Positions 19,802 to 29,730 of a DNA stretch of 46,921 nt are shown here, in pieces. This DNA is from Reyranella sp. (lineage in GTDB: Bacteria > Pseudomonadota > Alphaproteobacteria > Reyranellales > Reyranellaceae): contig NZ_SCVH01000082.1 in NCBI RefSeq assembly GCF_004296935.1, positions 1 to 46,921 of the forward strand, written 5' to 3'. The position numbers and the translations under genes are program-made. A model generated the notes under the pieces. That model searched no databases, had not been told where the DNA came from, and saw only the letters and a list, made by a program, of their open reading frames with translations. Numbering within the stretch: the stretch's first letter is position 1; every line of letters starts with the position of its first letter.

Positions 19802-21664
19802 ATGGCGATCGGACGGCGCGGCATACTGACGGGCGGTGCAGCCCTCTGGGTCGGCGGATCGAGCATCGGCGGACCGGCAATCGTACGGGCGCAGACCTCT
19901 TCCAAAGTGAACGTGAGCCATGGCTTTGCCATGCACGGTACGCCGAAATATGCCGCCGACGCGGGCCCGCCCGACTATCTCAATCCCAACGCCCCGAAGG
20001 GCGGAGCGGTCAAGCTGGGCGCGCGCGGAACGTTCGATTCGCTGCATCCGTTCATCGTCAAGAGCCAGCCCGCGGCCGGGATCACGTTGAATTGGGATAC
20101 GCTGTGCTGGAATTCGCGCGACGAAGCCTCGACCGAATACGGGCTGATCGCGGAGACCATCGAATGGCCGGAAGACCGCTCCTGGGTGGCGTTCACGCTC
20201 AGGCCACAGGCGCGCTGGCACGATGGCAGCCCGATCACCGTCGAGGACGTGATCTTCACCTTCGACATCCTGAAGGCCAAGGGTTCGCCCAACTATGCCT
20301 TCTACTATCACGACGTGCTGAAGGCCGAGAAGGTGGGCGATCGCAAGGTCCTCTTCACCTTCCGTGACAACACCAACAAGGAGCTGCCGCTGATCCTGGG
20401 CCAGCTTCCGGTGCTGCCGTCCAAATGGTGGGCCAGCCGCGATTTCGAGAAGGTCTCGCTCGAGATTCCACTCGGCAGCGGGCCCTACCGCGTCGACACG
20501 TTCGACGTCGGGCGTTCCATCGCCTACCGCCGGGTCGAGGATTGGTGGGCGAAGGATCTCTGGATGAATCGCGGGCGCAGCAACTTCGACGTCGTCCGCT
20601 ACGAATACTATCGCGACGTCACGGTTCAGTTCGAGGCCTTCAAGGCGGGCGAACTCGACATCCGCCAGGAGAACATCGCGCGCAACTGGGCCACCGCCTA
20701 CGACATCCCGCCGGTGCGCGACGGCCGCATCCAGCGGGCCGAGATCCCGCACGAACTGCCGACCGGCATGCAGTGCTTCGCCTTCAATACCCGCCGCGAC
20801 TATTTCAAGGACCGGCGCGTGCGCGAGGCGATCGCCACGATGTTCGACTTCGCCTGGACCAACAAGAACCTGTTCTACGGAATGTACAGGCGCAACGTCT
20901 CGTTCTTCGGGAATTCGGAACTCGCCTCGTCCGGCCTGCCGACGCCGGCCGAACTGAAATACCTCGAGCCGTTGCGCGGCAAGATCCCCGATGAGGTCTT
21001 CACCAGGGAGTTCAAGCTTCCGGAGTCGGACGGAACCGGCAATGTCCGCGATCTCGCCCGTCGGGCGCTGGCGCTTCTCAAGGAGGCCGGCTGGGAGATC
21101 AAGGACGGCAAGATGACGGAGACGAAGTCCGGCAAGAAGCTGGCGTTCGAGATGCTGCTGAGCGACGCCAGCTTCGAACGCGTCGTCCTGCCCTACAAGC
21201 AGAACCTCGAGCGCATCGGCATCGACATGAACGTGCGCACGGTCGACACGGCGCAGTTCAAGCGCCGAGAGGACGAGTTCGACTACGACATGATGGTCGA
21301 AGGCTTCGGCCAATCCCTGTCGCCGGGCAACGAACAGCGCGATTTCTGGGGCTCGAAAGCCGCCGACACGACGGGCAGCCGCAACTCGATCGGCATTCGC
21401 AACACCGCCATCGACGCGCTGATCGACACGCTGATCGCCGCACCCGACCGCGAGAGCCTGATCACGGTGACCCGCGCCCTGGATCGCGTGCTGCTGTGGA
21501 GCCACTTCGTCGTGCCCAACTGGCACAACAACAAGGTGTTCGTGGCCTACTGGAACCGATTCGGGCGGCCCGAACAGAGCGCACGCTACGCCCCCTTTGC
21601 CTTCGACACCTGGTGGATCGACGAAGCCAAGGACCGAGCCCTGCAACGCGGCGAGAGGAAGTAG
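19802..21664 (+). CDS. yejA: ABC transporter substrate-binding protein, YejA-like
   Basis: This 620-residue periplasmic receptor belongs to the SBP_bac_5 family. A Tat-like signal ([15 protein letters not shown]) ends near VRAQT. The YejA hallmarks are present: [29 protein letters not shown], then [10 protein letters not shown], and later [17 protein letters not shown]. The family imports oligopeptides and, in enterobacteria, microcin C. I chose the ATG at 19802 over an upstream one at 19736 because GGGAG lies just before it and the signal peptide then starts correctly. It is the first gene of a yejABEF-type operon, 14 bases before yejB. Confidence 0.94.
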   Translation: MAIGRRGILTGGAALWVGGSSIGGPAIVRAQTSSKVNVSHGFAMHGTPKYAADAGPPDYLNPNAPKGGAVKLGARGTFDSLHPFIVKSQPAAGITLNWDTLCWNSRDEASTEYGLIAETIEWPEDRSWVAFTLRPQARWHDGSPITVEDVIFTFDILKAKGSPNYAFYYHDVLKAEKVGDRKVLFTFRDNTNKELPLILGQLPVLPSKWWASRDFEKVSLEIPLGSGPYRVDTFDVGRSIAYRRVEDWWAKDLWMNRGRSNFDVVRYEYYRDVTVQFEAFKAGELDIRQENIARNWATAYDIPPVRDGRIQRAEIPHELPTGMQCFAFNTRRDYFKDRRVREAIATMFDFAWTNKNLFYGMYRRNVSFFGNSELASSGLPTPAELKYLEPLRGKIPDEVFTREFKLPESDGTGNVRDLARRALALLKEAGWEIKDGKMTETKSGKKLAFEMLLSDASFERVVLPYKQNLERIGIDMNVRTVDTAQFKRREDEFDYDMMVEGFGQSLSPGNEQRDFWGSKAADTTGSRNSIGIRNTAIDALIDTLIAAPDRESLITVTRALDRVLLWSHFVVPNWHNNKVFVAYWNRFGRPEQSARYAPFAFDTWWIDEAKDRALQRGERK

Positions 21665-21678
21665 GCGGCAGGCACCCC

Positions 21679-22779
21679 ATGCTGGCCTACATCCTGCGCC
21701 GTCTGATGCTGGTGGTGCCGACGCTGTTCGGCATCATGGTGGTCAATTTCGTCATCATCCAGGCGGCACCCGGCGGCCCGGTCGAGCAGATGCTGGCCCA
21801 GATCCAGGGCACGTCGATCGACGCCACGGAACGCTTCTCCGGCAGCTCGAGCGGCGGCGAGACGCTCAACAAATCGGCCACCGACAGTTCCGGCGGCGGC
21901 GCCTATCGCGGCGCCCGCGGTCTGCCCAAGGAGCTCATCCAACGCATCGAGAAGATGTACGGCTTCGACAAGCCGATCGGCGAACGCTTCCTGCTGATGA
22001 TGAAGAGCTATCTCGTGTTCGATTTCGGCGAGAGCTTTTTCCGCAACAAGCGCGTCGTCGACCTGGTGATCGACAAGATGCCGGTGTCGATCTCGCTCGG
22101 CCTGTGGACCACGCTGCTGATCTATTTCATATCGATCCCGCTCGGCATCGCCAAGGCGGTCCGCGACGGTTCGCGCTTCGACGTGTCCACTTCCACCACG
22201 CTGATCATGCTGAACGCGATTCCCGGGTTCCTGTTCGCGCTGCTGCTCGTCGTCGTGTTCGCGGGCGGCAGCTACTTCAAGTGGTTCCCGCTGCGCGGGC
22301 TGGTATCGGAGGACTGGAGTTCGCTCGGCCCGATCGACAAGGTTCTCGACTACTTCTGGCACATGGCGCTGCCGATCGGCGCCATGGTGATCGGCGGCTT
22401 CGCGACCTTGACCTTCCTCACCAAGAATTCGTTCCTCGAGGAGATCAACAAGCAGTACGTGCTGACAGCCCGCGCCAAGGGGCTGGTCGAGCGCCGCGTG
22501 CTGTACGGCCACGTGTTCCGCAACGCCATGCTGATCGTGATCGCGGGCTTCCCGGCCGCCTTCATCGGCGTGCTGTTCACCGGTTCCCTGCTGATCGAGG
22601 TGATCTTCTCGCTCGACGGCATCGGCCTTCTCGGCTTCGAGGCGGCGCTCAATCGCGATTACCCGATCATGTTCGGAACGCTTTATTTCTTCGGCCTGAT
22701 CGGCCTCGTCATGGGCATCCTGGGCGACCTCATGTACACCCTGGTCGATCCGCGCATCGACTTCGAGGCGCGCTCCTGA
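21679..22779 (+). CDS. yejB: ABC transporter permease, YejB-like
   Basis: This 366-residue inner-membrane permease is the length of E. coli YejB. It opens [20 protein letters not shown], the standard DppB/OppB first helix. A long polar insert rich in Ser and Gly follows (about residues 45-80, [13 protein letters not shown]), typical for YejB. The EAA loop that docks the ATPase reads [21 protein letters not shown]. It shares the base A of its TGA with the ATG of yejE, so translation is coupled. Confidence 0.95.
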   Translation: MLAYILRRLMLVVPTLFGIMVVNFVIIQAAPGGPVEQMLAQIQGTSIDATERFSGSSSGGETLNKSATDSSGGGAYRGARGLPKELIQRIEKMYGFDKPIGERFLLMMKSYLVFDFGESFFRNKRVVDLVIDKMPVSISLGLWTTLLIYFISIPLGIAKAVRDGSRFDVSTSTTLIMLNAIPGFLFALLLVVVFAGGSYFKWFPLRGLVSEDWSSLGPIDKVLDYFWHMALPIGAMVIGGFATLTFLTKNSFLEEINKQYVLTARAKGLVERRVLYGHVFRNAMLIVIAGFPAAFIGVLFTGSLLIEVIFSLDGIGLLGFEAALNRDYPIMFGTLYFFGLIGLVMGILGDLMYTLVDPRIDFEARS

Positions 22780-23798
22780 TGAGCCCGCTCGGTCGCCGTC
22801 GCCTTGCTGCTTTTCGCGCCAGCCGGCGCGGCATGGTGTCCCTCGCCGTCTTCGGTCTTCTCTTCTTCGTGTCGCTGTTCGCCGAACTTCTCGCCAACAA
22901 CAGGCCGATCCTGATCCGCTACGATGGCGCCTTCTACTCGCCGATACTCAGGGACTATCCGGAGACGACGTTCGGCGGCGAGTTTCCGACCAACGCCGTC
23001 TATTCCGACAAGGAGCTGCTGAAACTGATCGAGGAGAAGGGCTGGATCCTGTGGCCGCCCATCCCCTATCGCTACGACACGGTTCTAAAGGGCGAAGAGC
23101 GGAAGGCCCTGCTGCCACCATCGTGGGCGCATCTGCTCGGTACCGACGACCAGGCCCGCGATGTCCTGGCCCGCCTGATCTACGGCTTCCGGATCTCCGT
23201 CCTGTTCGGCCTCGCCCTCACCATCCTGAGCACGATCATCGGCATCGCCGCAGGCGCCTTCCAGGGCTACTTCGGCGGCCTCGTCGACCTGGTGTTCCAG
23301 CGTTTTCTCGAGATCTGGTCGAGCATGCCGACCCTCTACCTGCTCATCATCCTGGCGAGCTTCATTCAGCCGAGCTTCTGGGTGCTGCTCGGCATCATGC
23401 TGCTGTTCAGCTGGATGGCGCTGGTCGGTCTGGTGAGGGCGGAGTTCCTGCGCGGGCGCAACTTCGACTATGTGCGGGCGGCCCGGGCGCTGGGCATGCT
23501 GGACGTTCGCATCATGTTCCGGCACATCCTGCCCAACGCCATGACCGCGAGCCTCACCTTCCTGCCCTTCATTCTGGCCGGCTCCGTCACCACGCTGACG
23601 TCGCTCGATTTCCTGGGCTTCGGCCTGCCGGTCGGCTCGCCGTCGCTGGGCGAACTGCTGCTGCAGGGCAAGAACAACCTCAATGCGCCATGGCTGGCCT
23701 TCACCGGCTTCTTCATCATCGCGCTCATGCTGTCGTTGCTGGTGTTCATCGGCGAGGCAGTGCGCGACGCCTTCAATCCGCGCAGGGTGCCGACATGA
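22779..23798 (+). CDS. yejE: ABC transporter permease, YejE-like
   Basis: This 339-residue partner permease has the OppC-type N-terminal helix (GMVSLAVFGLLFFVSLFAELL) and a periplasmic insert with YRYDTV before the transporter domain. The EAA loop is DYVRAARALGMLDVRIMFRHILPN. The start overlaps the yejB stop (TGATG) and the end overlaps yejF by four bases (ATGA). With YejB it forms the membrane channel of the peptide importer. Confidence 0.95.
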   Translation: MSPLGRRRLAAFRASRRGMVSLAVFGLLFFVSLFAELLANNRPILIRYDGAFYSPILRDYPETTFGGEFPTNAVYSDKELLKLIEEKGWILWPPIPYRYDTVLKGEERKALLPPSWAHLLGTDDQARDVLARLIYGFRISVLFGLALTILSTIIGIAAGAFQGYFGGLVDLVFQRFLEIWSSMPTLYLLIILASFIQPSFWVLLGIMLLFSWMALVGLVRAEFLRGRNFDYVRAARALGMLDVRIMFRHILPNAMTASLTFLPFILAGSVTTLTSLDFLGFGLPVGSPSLGELLLQGKNNLNAPWLAFTGFFIIALMLSLLVFIGEAVRDAFNPRRVPT

Positions 23799-25429
23799 GC
23801 GACGACACCCTGCTCCAGGTCCAGAACCTGTCGGTGACCTTCGGCACCGGCGACAATGCCGTCCGGGCGGTGAAAGGCGTCAGTTTCGACGTCCGTCGCG
23901 GCGAAACCGTGGCCCTGGTCGGCGAATCGGGGTCCGGCAAGTCGGTGACGGCGCTATCGGTCCTGCAGCTACTGCCGTATCCGGTGGCGACGCATCCCAC
24001 GGGCAGCATCCGCTTCCAGGGTCGCGAGCTGGTCGGCGCGCCGCCACGTGAGTTGCTGAACGTGCGCGGCAATCGCGTGTCGATGATCTTCCAGGAGCCG
24101 ATGACGTCGCTCAACCCGCTGCACACGATCGAGCGGCAGGTGAACGAGGTGCTGGTCCTGCACAAGGGCCTGTCGCGGGACGCCGCGCGAAAGCGCACCC
24201 TCGAGCTTCTGGAGCAGGTCGGCATTCCCGAGGCCGCCAAGCGGCTCGATGCCTATCCGCACCAGCTTTCCGGCGGCCAGCGCCAGCGCGTGATGATCGC
24301 CATGGCGCTGGCCAACGAGCCCGACCTGCTGATTGCCGACGAGCCGACCACGGCGCTCGACGTCACCATCCAGGCACAGATCCTGAAGCTGCTGAAAACC
24401 CTGCAGGCGCGCTACGGCATGGCGCTGATGTTCATCACCCACGACCTCGGCATCGTCCGCAAGATGGCCGACCGGGTCTGCGTCATGACCAAGGGCCGCA
24501 TCGTCGAGCAGGGCCCGGTCGCCCGGGTCTTCGACGACCCGCAGCACAGCTACACCCAGCATCTTCTGTCGGCCGAACCCAAGGGCCGGCCGGTCGCGGC
24601 CGATCCCGCCGCGCCGGAGATCCTGCGGCTCGACGACATCAAGGTGCACTTCCCGATCAAGCGCGGCGTCCTGCGCCGGACGGTTGGACATGTGAAGGCT
24701 GTCGACGGTGTCAGTCTTGCCTTGCGCGAAGGACACACGATCGGCCTGGTGGGTGAATCCGGTTCGGGCAAGACGACCCTGGGGCTTGCCCTGCTGCGAC
24801 TCGAGAAGAGCCAGGGCGGTATCCGGTTCGATGGACGGGACCTGCAGACGCTGGGCGCACGCGAGCTGCGGTCGCTGCGCCGGCAGATGCAGATCGTCTT
24901 CCAGGATCCCTTCAGCTCGCTCAGCCCGCGCATGTCGGTGGGCGAGATCGTGGGCGAAGGTCTGGAAGTCCATCGCATCGGCAGCAAGGCCGAACGCAGC
25001 CGGATGATCGACCGGGCGCTCAGCGAGGTCGGGCTGGAGACGGCCGCCCGCGAACGCTATCCGCACGAATTCTCGGGCGGGCAGCGCCAGCGCATCGCGA
25101 TCGCCCGCGCCCTGGTGCTGAAGCCGCGCTTCATCGTGCTGGATGAACCGACATCGGCGCTCGATATGAGCGTACAGGCCCAGATCGTCGACCTGCTGCG
25201 CGACCTGCAGGCTCGCCACAGGCTGGCATATCTTTTCATAAGCCATGATCTAAAAGTCGTCCGGGCGCTTGCCGACGAAGTCATCGTGTTGCGCCACGGC
25301 AAGGTCGTCGAGCGCGGGCCGGCAAGACAGGTCTTCGAGGCGCCCCAGACGCCCTATACCCAGGCGTTGATCGCCGCCGCGTTCAACCTTGAAGCCATCG
25401 GTGCCGAAAGCCAGGTGGTCGCCGTCTGA
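23795..25429 (+). CDS. yejF: ABC transporter ATP-binding protein with two ATPase domains, YejF-like
   Basis: This 544-residue protein carries both ATPase domains in one chain, as YejF does. Domain 1 has Walker A GESGSGKS, signature [14 protein letters not shown] and Walker [13 protein letters not shown]. Domain 2 has [22 protein letters not shown] and [12 protein letters not shown]. An OppD/F-like linker ([16 protein letters not shown]) follows the first domain. All catalytic motifs look intact. It completes the yejABEF operon, and 82 bases separate it from the first TAXI receptor gene. Confidence 0.96.
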   Translation: MSDDTLLQVQNLSVTFGTGDNAVRAVKGVSFDVRRGETVALVGESGSGKSVTALSVLQLLPYPVATHPTGSIRFQGRELVGAPPRELLNVRGNRVSMIFQEPMTSLNPLHTIERQVNEVLVLHKGLSRDAARKRTLELLEQVGIPEAAKRLDAYPHQLSGGQRQRVMIAMALANEPDLLIADEPTTALDVTIQAQILKLLKTLQARYGMALMFITHDLGIVRKMADRVCVMTKGRIVEQGPVARVFDDPQHSYTQHLLSAEPKGRPVAADPAAPEILRLDDIKVHFPIKRGVLRRTVGHVKAVDGVSLALREGHTIGLVGESGSGKTTLGLALLRLEKSQGGIRFDGRDLQTLGARELRSLRRQMQIVFQDPFSSLSPRMSVGEIVGEGLEVHRIGSKAERSRMIDRALSEVGLETAARERYPHEFSGGQRQRIAIARALVLKPRFIVLDEPTSALDMSVQAQIVDLLRDLQARHRLAYLFISHDLKVVRALADEVIVLRHGKVVERGPARQVFEAPQTPYTQALIAAAFNLEAIGAESQVVAV

Positions 25430-25511
25430 CGGTCTGATATGCGGCGGCGCTGTGGACTTGGCCGCGGAATCCGGCGACCCTGTGAACACGATAGAAGGGA
25501 GGAGTCCCGAG

Positions 25512-26492
25512 ATGACCGGATTCCGTCGCGGCCTGTCGGCCGCCGCCATCGCCTTCGCGGTCACGACAATTGCCGCCGCGACCACCGCCGTCGCTCAGCC
25601 CGTCGCGATGACGCTCGGCACGGCGTCGCTCGGCGGCACCTATCTTGTCTATGGTGGCGTCACCGCCGATCTCCTGACCGAAAAGGCCGGCATCCAGGTC
25701 ACGCCCCGACAGACCCAGGGCCCGAACCAGAACGTGATCCTGGTGGACGAGAAGAAGATCGAACTCGGCATGACAACCATGGGCGTGGCGCTGCAAGCGG
25801 TGCAGGGCTCCGGCGCCTGGACGAAGGGAAAGAAGTACGAGAACATTCGTGCGCTGTTCCCCATGTACGACACGCCGCTGCAGTGCGTCGCGCTCAAGAA
25901 GTCGGGCATCGAAGGCTTCCGACAGCTCGACGGCAAGACGGTCGGCACCGGGCCGAAAGCCGGCACGGCCGGAACCTATTTCCCGCTGATCTTCGATGCG
26001 CTGGGCATGAAGGCGATGGTGCGCAACGGCCAGAGCGGCGACATGGGCATCCAGCTCGGCGACGGCATCATCGACGCCTTTTGCTTCGGCGCCGGCACGC
26101 CCGTTCCGATCTTCAGCCAGCTCGATGCCGAGAAGAATGTCGTCTTCTTTACCTGGACTGACCCCGACGTGGCCGAGATCCGCGGCAAGCTCAAGGAGTT
26201 CTCCGAGTCGCTGATCCCGAAGGGGACTTATCGGCAGCAGGCGGCCAGCCAGAGGACCGTCGGCCTCTACAATTTCGCCATCACCCACAAGGACCTGCCC
26301 GACAGCGCCGCCTACGCGATCACCAAGACCGTGCTCGAAAACAATGCACGACTGGTCAAGGGTCACCCCGCCGCCAAGGAGACGATCGCAGCCAATGCGA
26401 CCCGCAATTCATTCCTGCCTTTTCATCCCGGCGCGGTGCGCTACTACATGGAAAGAGGCGTCAAGCTCGACCCGGCAACGCTGGCGAAGTAG
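25512..26492 (+). CDS. TAXI-family TRAP transporter solute receptor (first copy)
   Basis: This 326-residue periplasmic receptor has a Sec-type signal cleaved near AVAQ. The mature start, MTLGTASLGGTYLVYGG, is the classic TAXI opening. The segments QTQGPNQNVILV and LDGKTVGTGPKAGTAGTYFP mark the ligand cleft. The frame opens further upstream inside yejF, but the ATG at 25512 has a strong GGGAGG upstream and gives a proper signal peptide. It is a close paralogue of the next gene. TAXI receptors deliver dicarboxylates or glutamate-like compounds to TRAP permeases; the ligand here is unknown. Confidence 0.93.
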   Translation: MTGFRRGLSAAAIAFAVTTIAAATTAVAQPVAMTLGTASLGGTYLVYGGVTADLLTEKAGIQVTPRQTQGPNQNVILVDEKKIELGMTTMGVALQAVQGSGAWTKGKKYENIRALFPMYDTPLQCVALKKSGIEGFRQLDGKTVGTGPKAGTAGTYFPLIFDALGMKAMVRNGQSGDMGIQLGDGIIDAFCFGAGTPVPIFSQLDAEKNVVFFTWTDPDVAEIRGKLKEFSESLIPKGTYRQQAASQRTVGLYNFAITHKDLPDSAAYAITKTVLENNARLVKGHPAAKETIAANATRNSFLPFHPGAVRYYMERGVKLDPATLAK

Positions 26493-26588
26493 ACGGCAGG
26501 CTTGCAGTCCAACTGCACTCCCCATATGAGTCGAAAAGTAAGGTGCTCGCCGCATGAGCGAGCCCAGCCATCAGGGAGGAATGATCGC

Positions 26589-27551
26589 ATGAAATATCTG
26601 CGCCGCGGCCTGATTTCCGTTGCCATCGCCGTTACGGCGACGGCCGCCCTCGCACAACCGAAGACCATGACATTGGGAACCGCCTCTGTGGGTGGCACCT
26701 ACTTCGTCTATGGTGGTGTGGTCGCCAAAATCCTCACGGACAAGACGGGTATTCAGGTTTCGACCCAGCAGACGCAGGGTCCGAACCAGAACGTGATTCT
26801 GGTCGAGGACAAGAAGATCGAACTTGGCATGACGACGATGGGCGTCGCCCTGCAGGCCTGGACGGGTACGGGTGACTGGACCAAGGGGAAGAAGTACGCG
26901 AACATCCGCGCGCTGTTTCCGATGTACGACACGCCGATGCAGTGCGTGGCGCTCAAGAAGTCCGGCATCACCAGCTTCAAGCAGCTCGACGGCAAGACCG
27001 TCGGCGTCGGGCCCAAGGCCGGCACGCCCGGCACCTATCTGCCGCTGTTCTTCGGCGCACTCGGTCTCAAGGCCACCATCCGCAACGGTCAGGGTGCCGA
27101 CATGGGCAGCCAGCTTGGCGACGGCATCCTTGATGCCTTCTGCTTCGGCGCCGGCCTGCCAATCCCGATCTTCTCGCAGCTCGACGCCGAGAAGGAGGTC
27201 GTCTTCTTCACCTGGACCGATGCCGAGCGGGACGCGATCCGCAAGAAGATGCCGGAATTCTCCGAGGCGGTGATCCCCAAGGGCACCTACAAGACCCAGA
27301 CTGCCGACCAGAAGACCCTGGGTCTCTACAATTTCGGCATCGCCAACAAGGACATGTCCGACGACGTCGCCTACCTGGTCACCAAGACCATCCTGGAGAA
27401 CAATGCGGCGATGGTTCAGGGCCATGCTGCGGCTTCGGAAACCATCGCGGCCAACGCCAGCCGCAATGCCTTCCTGCCGTTCCACCCCGGCGCGGTCCGC
27501 TACTACAAGGAAAAGGGCATCGCGCTCAATCCCGCGACCCTGCCCAAGTAA
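26589..27551 (+). CDS. TAXI-family TRAP transporter solute receptor (second copy)
   Basis: This 320-residue receptor strongly resembles the preceding one across its whole length, for example FPMYDTPMQCVALKKSGIT and AFCFGAGLPIPIFSQLDAEK. The signal peptide ends near ALAQ. GGGAGG lies about 10 bases before the ATG at 26589. The two copies differ in the N-terminal 20 residues and in several loop residues (for example WTGTGDWTKG against VQGSGAWTKG), so they may bind different ligands. A strong terminator follows before the permease gene. Confidence 0.93.
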   Translation: MKYLRRGLISVAIAVTATAALAQPKTMTLGTASVGGTYFVYGGVVAKILTDKTGIQVSTQQTQGPNQNVILVEDKKIELGMTTMGVALQAWTGTGDWTKGKKYANIRALFPMYDTPMQCVALKKSGITSFKQLDGKTVGVGPKAGTPGTYLPLFFGALGLKATIRNGQGADMGSQLGDGILDAFCFGAGLPIPIFSQLDAEKEVVFFTWTDAERDAIRKKMPEFSEAVIPKGTYKTQTADQKTLGLYNFGIANKDMSDDVAYLVTKTILENNAAMVQGHAAASETIAANASRNAFLPFHPGAVRYYKEKGIALNPATLPK

Positions 27552-27570
27552 ACGGCACGATCAGGTCGAA

Positions 27571-27598
27571 CGCCCGCTCCCTTCGGAGCGGGCGTTTT
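27571..27598 (+). terminator. Intrinsic terminator between TAXI receptor and TRAP permease
   Basis: A perfect 10-bp stem, CGCCCGCTCC with GGAGCGGGCG, around CTTC is followed by TTTT. It lies 20 bases after the second receptor stop and 75 bases before the permease ATG. It should make receptor mRNA more abundant than permease mRNA unless the permease has its own promoter. Confidence 0.9.
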
Positions 27599-27672
27599 GC
27601 TATTCAGGGGGCGGGAAGGCACGCCCGCGGTCGACTGGAACGGCAGCCCGCGGCGGCACAGGGGAACGATCA

Positions 27673-29730
27673 ATGGCAGCGGCAACCAGCCAGGCGACAA
27701 CAGCCGACGCGAACGACGTCGGCCGGGTCGATGTCGAGGACCTCGAGTATTCCGGCGGCCGGCGCGAGCAGCGACCCTGGGAGCAGAAGCTGTTCTTCTG
27801 GCTGTGTGCCGGCTTCTCCGCCTTCCACCTCTGGGTGCTGGTCGGGCCCGTCGTGGTCAAGGAGATCGACACGGCCCTTGGACTCGGACAGGTCTTTTAC
27901 CGCACGGTCGCGGCCAACATCGATCAGGAGCTGTTCCGCGCCATCCACCTGGCGTGGGGCGCCACCCTGGGCTTCGGCTTCTACAGCCTGGCCAAGGGCC
28001 GCGGCACCAAGGGCATCCCCTGGTATGACTGGCTGCTGATGCTGGGCGCGCTCGCCTGCGCCGTCTACATGTGGCGCAACCTCGACGACCTGCAGATGAA
28101 CCAGGGCGCCGTCTATGAAACGCCCGACCTCGTCTACAGCCTGGTCGGCCTCGTCGTGGTGTTCGAGTTCACGCGCCGCACGGCCGGCAATGCGCTCACG
28201 ATCATCGTCGGCGCCTTCTTGCTCTACGCAATGTTCGGCCACGTCTTTCCCGAAGGTTCGCCGCTCTACCACAACAAGTCCCTGACCGACGTGTGGTTCG
28301 TCTTTCCCTACCTCTACAGCAACCTCGGCGTCTTCGGTACGACGCTGGAGGTGTCGTCGACCTTCATCATCATGTTCACCGTGTTCGCCGCCTTCCTCGG
28401 CCGCTCCAGGGCCGGCGACTATTTCAACGACCTGGCGGTATCGCTGGTCGGTTGGGCGCGCGGCGGTCCGGCCAAGGTCGCCGTGCTCTCGGGTGTCATG
28501 TTCGGTTCGGTGAGCGGCTCCTCGGTCGCCAACGTCGTGGCGTCGGGCGCGGTCACCATCCCGATGATGCGCCGCGTCGGCTACGACCGGAACACCGCCG
28601 GCGCCATCGAGGCGACCTCGTCGACCGGCGGCCAGATCACGCCGCCGGTGCTGGGTGCCGCCGCCTTCATCATGGCTGAGGTGACGGGCCTCAAGTACGC
28701 CGAAATCGCGGCGGCCGCGATCATCCCCTGCCTGCTGTTCTACATCGCCTGCTACGCCCACTGCGACCTGCATGCGGCCAAGCATGGGCTGCGCGGCATC
28801 CCGCGCGCCGAACTGCCGCGCCTGGGGCCGTTGCTGATGCGCCTCTACATGATGGCGCCCATCGCCGTGCTGATCTGGGCCTTCATCACCGGCTACTCGG
28901 CCTTCCTCGCCGCCGCGCTCGGCATGACCCTGTGCATCGCCGTGAGCTGGTTCAATGGCATCCGATGGTCGAGGAACGGCGTCACCTGGCGCCGCGGCGA
29001 CGACGTCATGGGCGGCCGCGCCGTCGTCGAGGCGCTCGAGATCGGCGCCAAGGACTGCATCCAGCTCGTCGCCGTCTGCGCCTCGGCCGGCATCATCGTG
29101 GGCGTGATCGCACTGACCGGCGTCGGCGGTCGCTTTGCCCAGATCATGCAGGCGATCGCCGGCGAGAACCAGTTGCTGGCGATGTTCTTCACCATGGTCA
29201 TCGTCACCATCCTCGGCATGGGCATGCCAACCACAGCGGCCTACGCCATCGCCGCCGCGGTGGTGGCCCCCGGCCTGCAGCAGATCGGCGTGCCCAAGCT
29301 GGTGGCGCACATGTTCATCTTCTACTTCGCCGTCCTGTCGGCGATCACACCGCCGGTTGCCGTGGCCTCGTTCGCCGCTGCCGGCATGGCCAGGGGAGAC
29401 CCATGGAAAACCTCGTGGATCGCCGTCAAAATGGGACTCGCCACCTTCCTGGTGCCCTTCATGTTCTTCTACAGCCCGGTGTTGCTGGGCCAGGGCACCT
29501 TCTGGGAGATCGCCCACACCTTCGTCACCGCCGCGATCGGCGTCTGGCTGCTGGCCTGCGCAACCGAAGGCTGGTTCACCGAGGCACTGTCTCTGGTGCC
29601 GCGCGCGGTCCTGGCCGCGGCCGCGATCTGCCTGATCACGCCGGGCGCGATCACCGACCTGGTCGGCATCGGCCTGGCGGCGGTCGCCTGGACCCTTCAA
29701 CATTACATATTCCGGACACGCCATGCCTGA
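27673..29730 (+). CDS. TRAP transporter permease, fused small and large subunits (TAXI type)
   Basis: This 685-residue inner-membrane protein fuses the four-helix DctQ-like part (about residues 40-170) with the 12-or-more-helix DctM-like part. DctM signatures include GVMFGSVSGSSVANVVASG and the ion-site region EATSSTGGQITPPVLGAAAFIMAE, with a second ITPPVAVASFAAAGMA. It imports solute with sodium or proton coupling, served by the two upstream TAXI receptors. The ATG at 27673 is preceded by GGGGAACGA. Its end overlaps the next gene by eight bases, suggesting the dehydrogenase acts on the imported compound. Confidence 0.95.
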   Translation: MAAATSQATTADANDVGRVDVEDLEYSGGRREQRPWEQKLFFWLCAGFSAFHLWVLVGPVVVKEIDTALGLGQVFYRTVAANIDQELFRAIHLAWGATLGFGFYSLAKGRGTKGIPWYDWLLMLGALACAVYMWRNLDDLQMNQGAVYETPDLVYSLVGLVVVFEFTRRTAGNALTIIVGAFLLYAMFGHVFPEGSPLYHNKSLTDVWFVFPYLYSNLGVFGTTLEVSSTFIIMFTVFAAFLGRSRAGDYFNDLAVSLVGWARGGPAKVAVLSGVMFGSVSGSSVANVVASGAVTIPMMRRVGYDRNTAGAIEATSSTGGQITPPVLGAAAFIMAEVTGLKYAEIAAAAIIPCLLFYIACYAHCDLHAAKHGLRGIPRAELPRLGPLLMRLYMMAPIAVLIWAFITGYSAFLAAALGMTLCIAVSWFNGIRWSRNGVTWRRGDDVMGGRAVVEALEIGAKDCIQLVAVCASAGIIVGVIALTGVGGRFAQIMQAIAGENQLLAMFFTMVIVTILGMGMPTTAAYAIAAAVVAPGLQQIGVPKLVAHMFIFYFAVLSAITPPVAVASFAAAGMARGDPWKTSWIAVKMGLATFLVPFMFFYSPVLLGQGTFWEIAHTFVTAAIGVWLLACATEGWFTEALSLVPRAVLAAAAICLITPGAITDLVGIGLAAVAWTLQHYIFRTRHA

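Noticed and set aside
26581-26592. Four-codon upstream frame (ATG ATC GCA TGA) before the second TAXI receptor
   Set aside because: Its ATG is one base after the Shine-Dalgarno, too close for initiation, and its stop overlaps the true start by chance.
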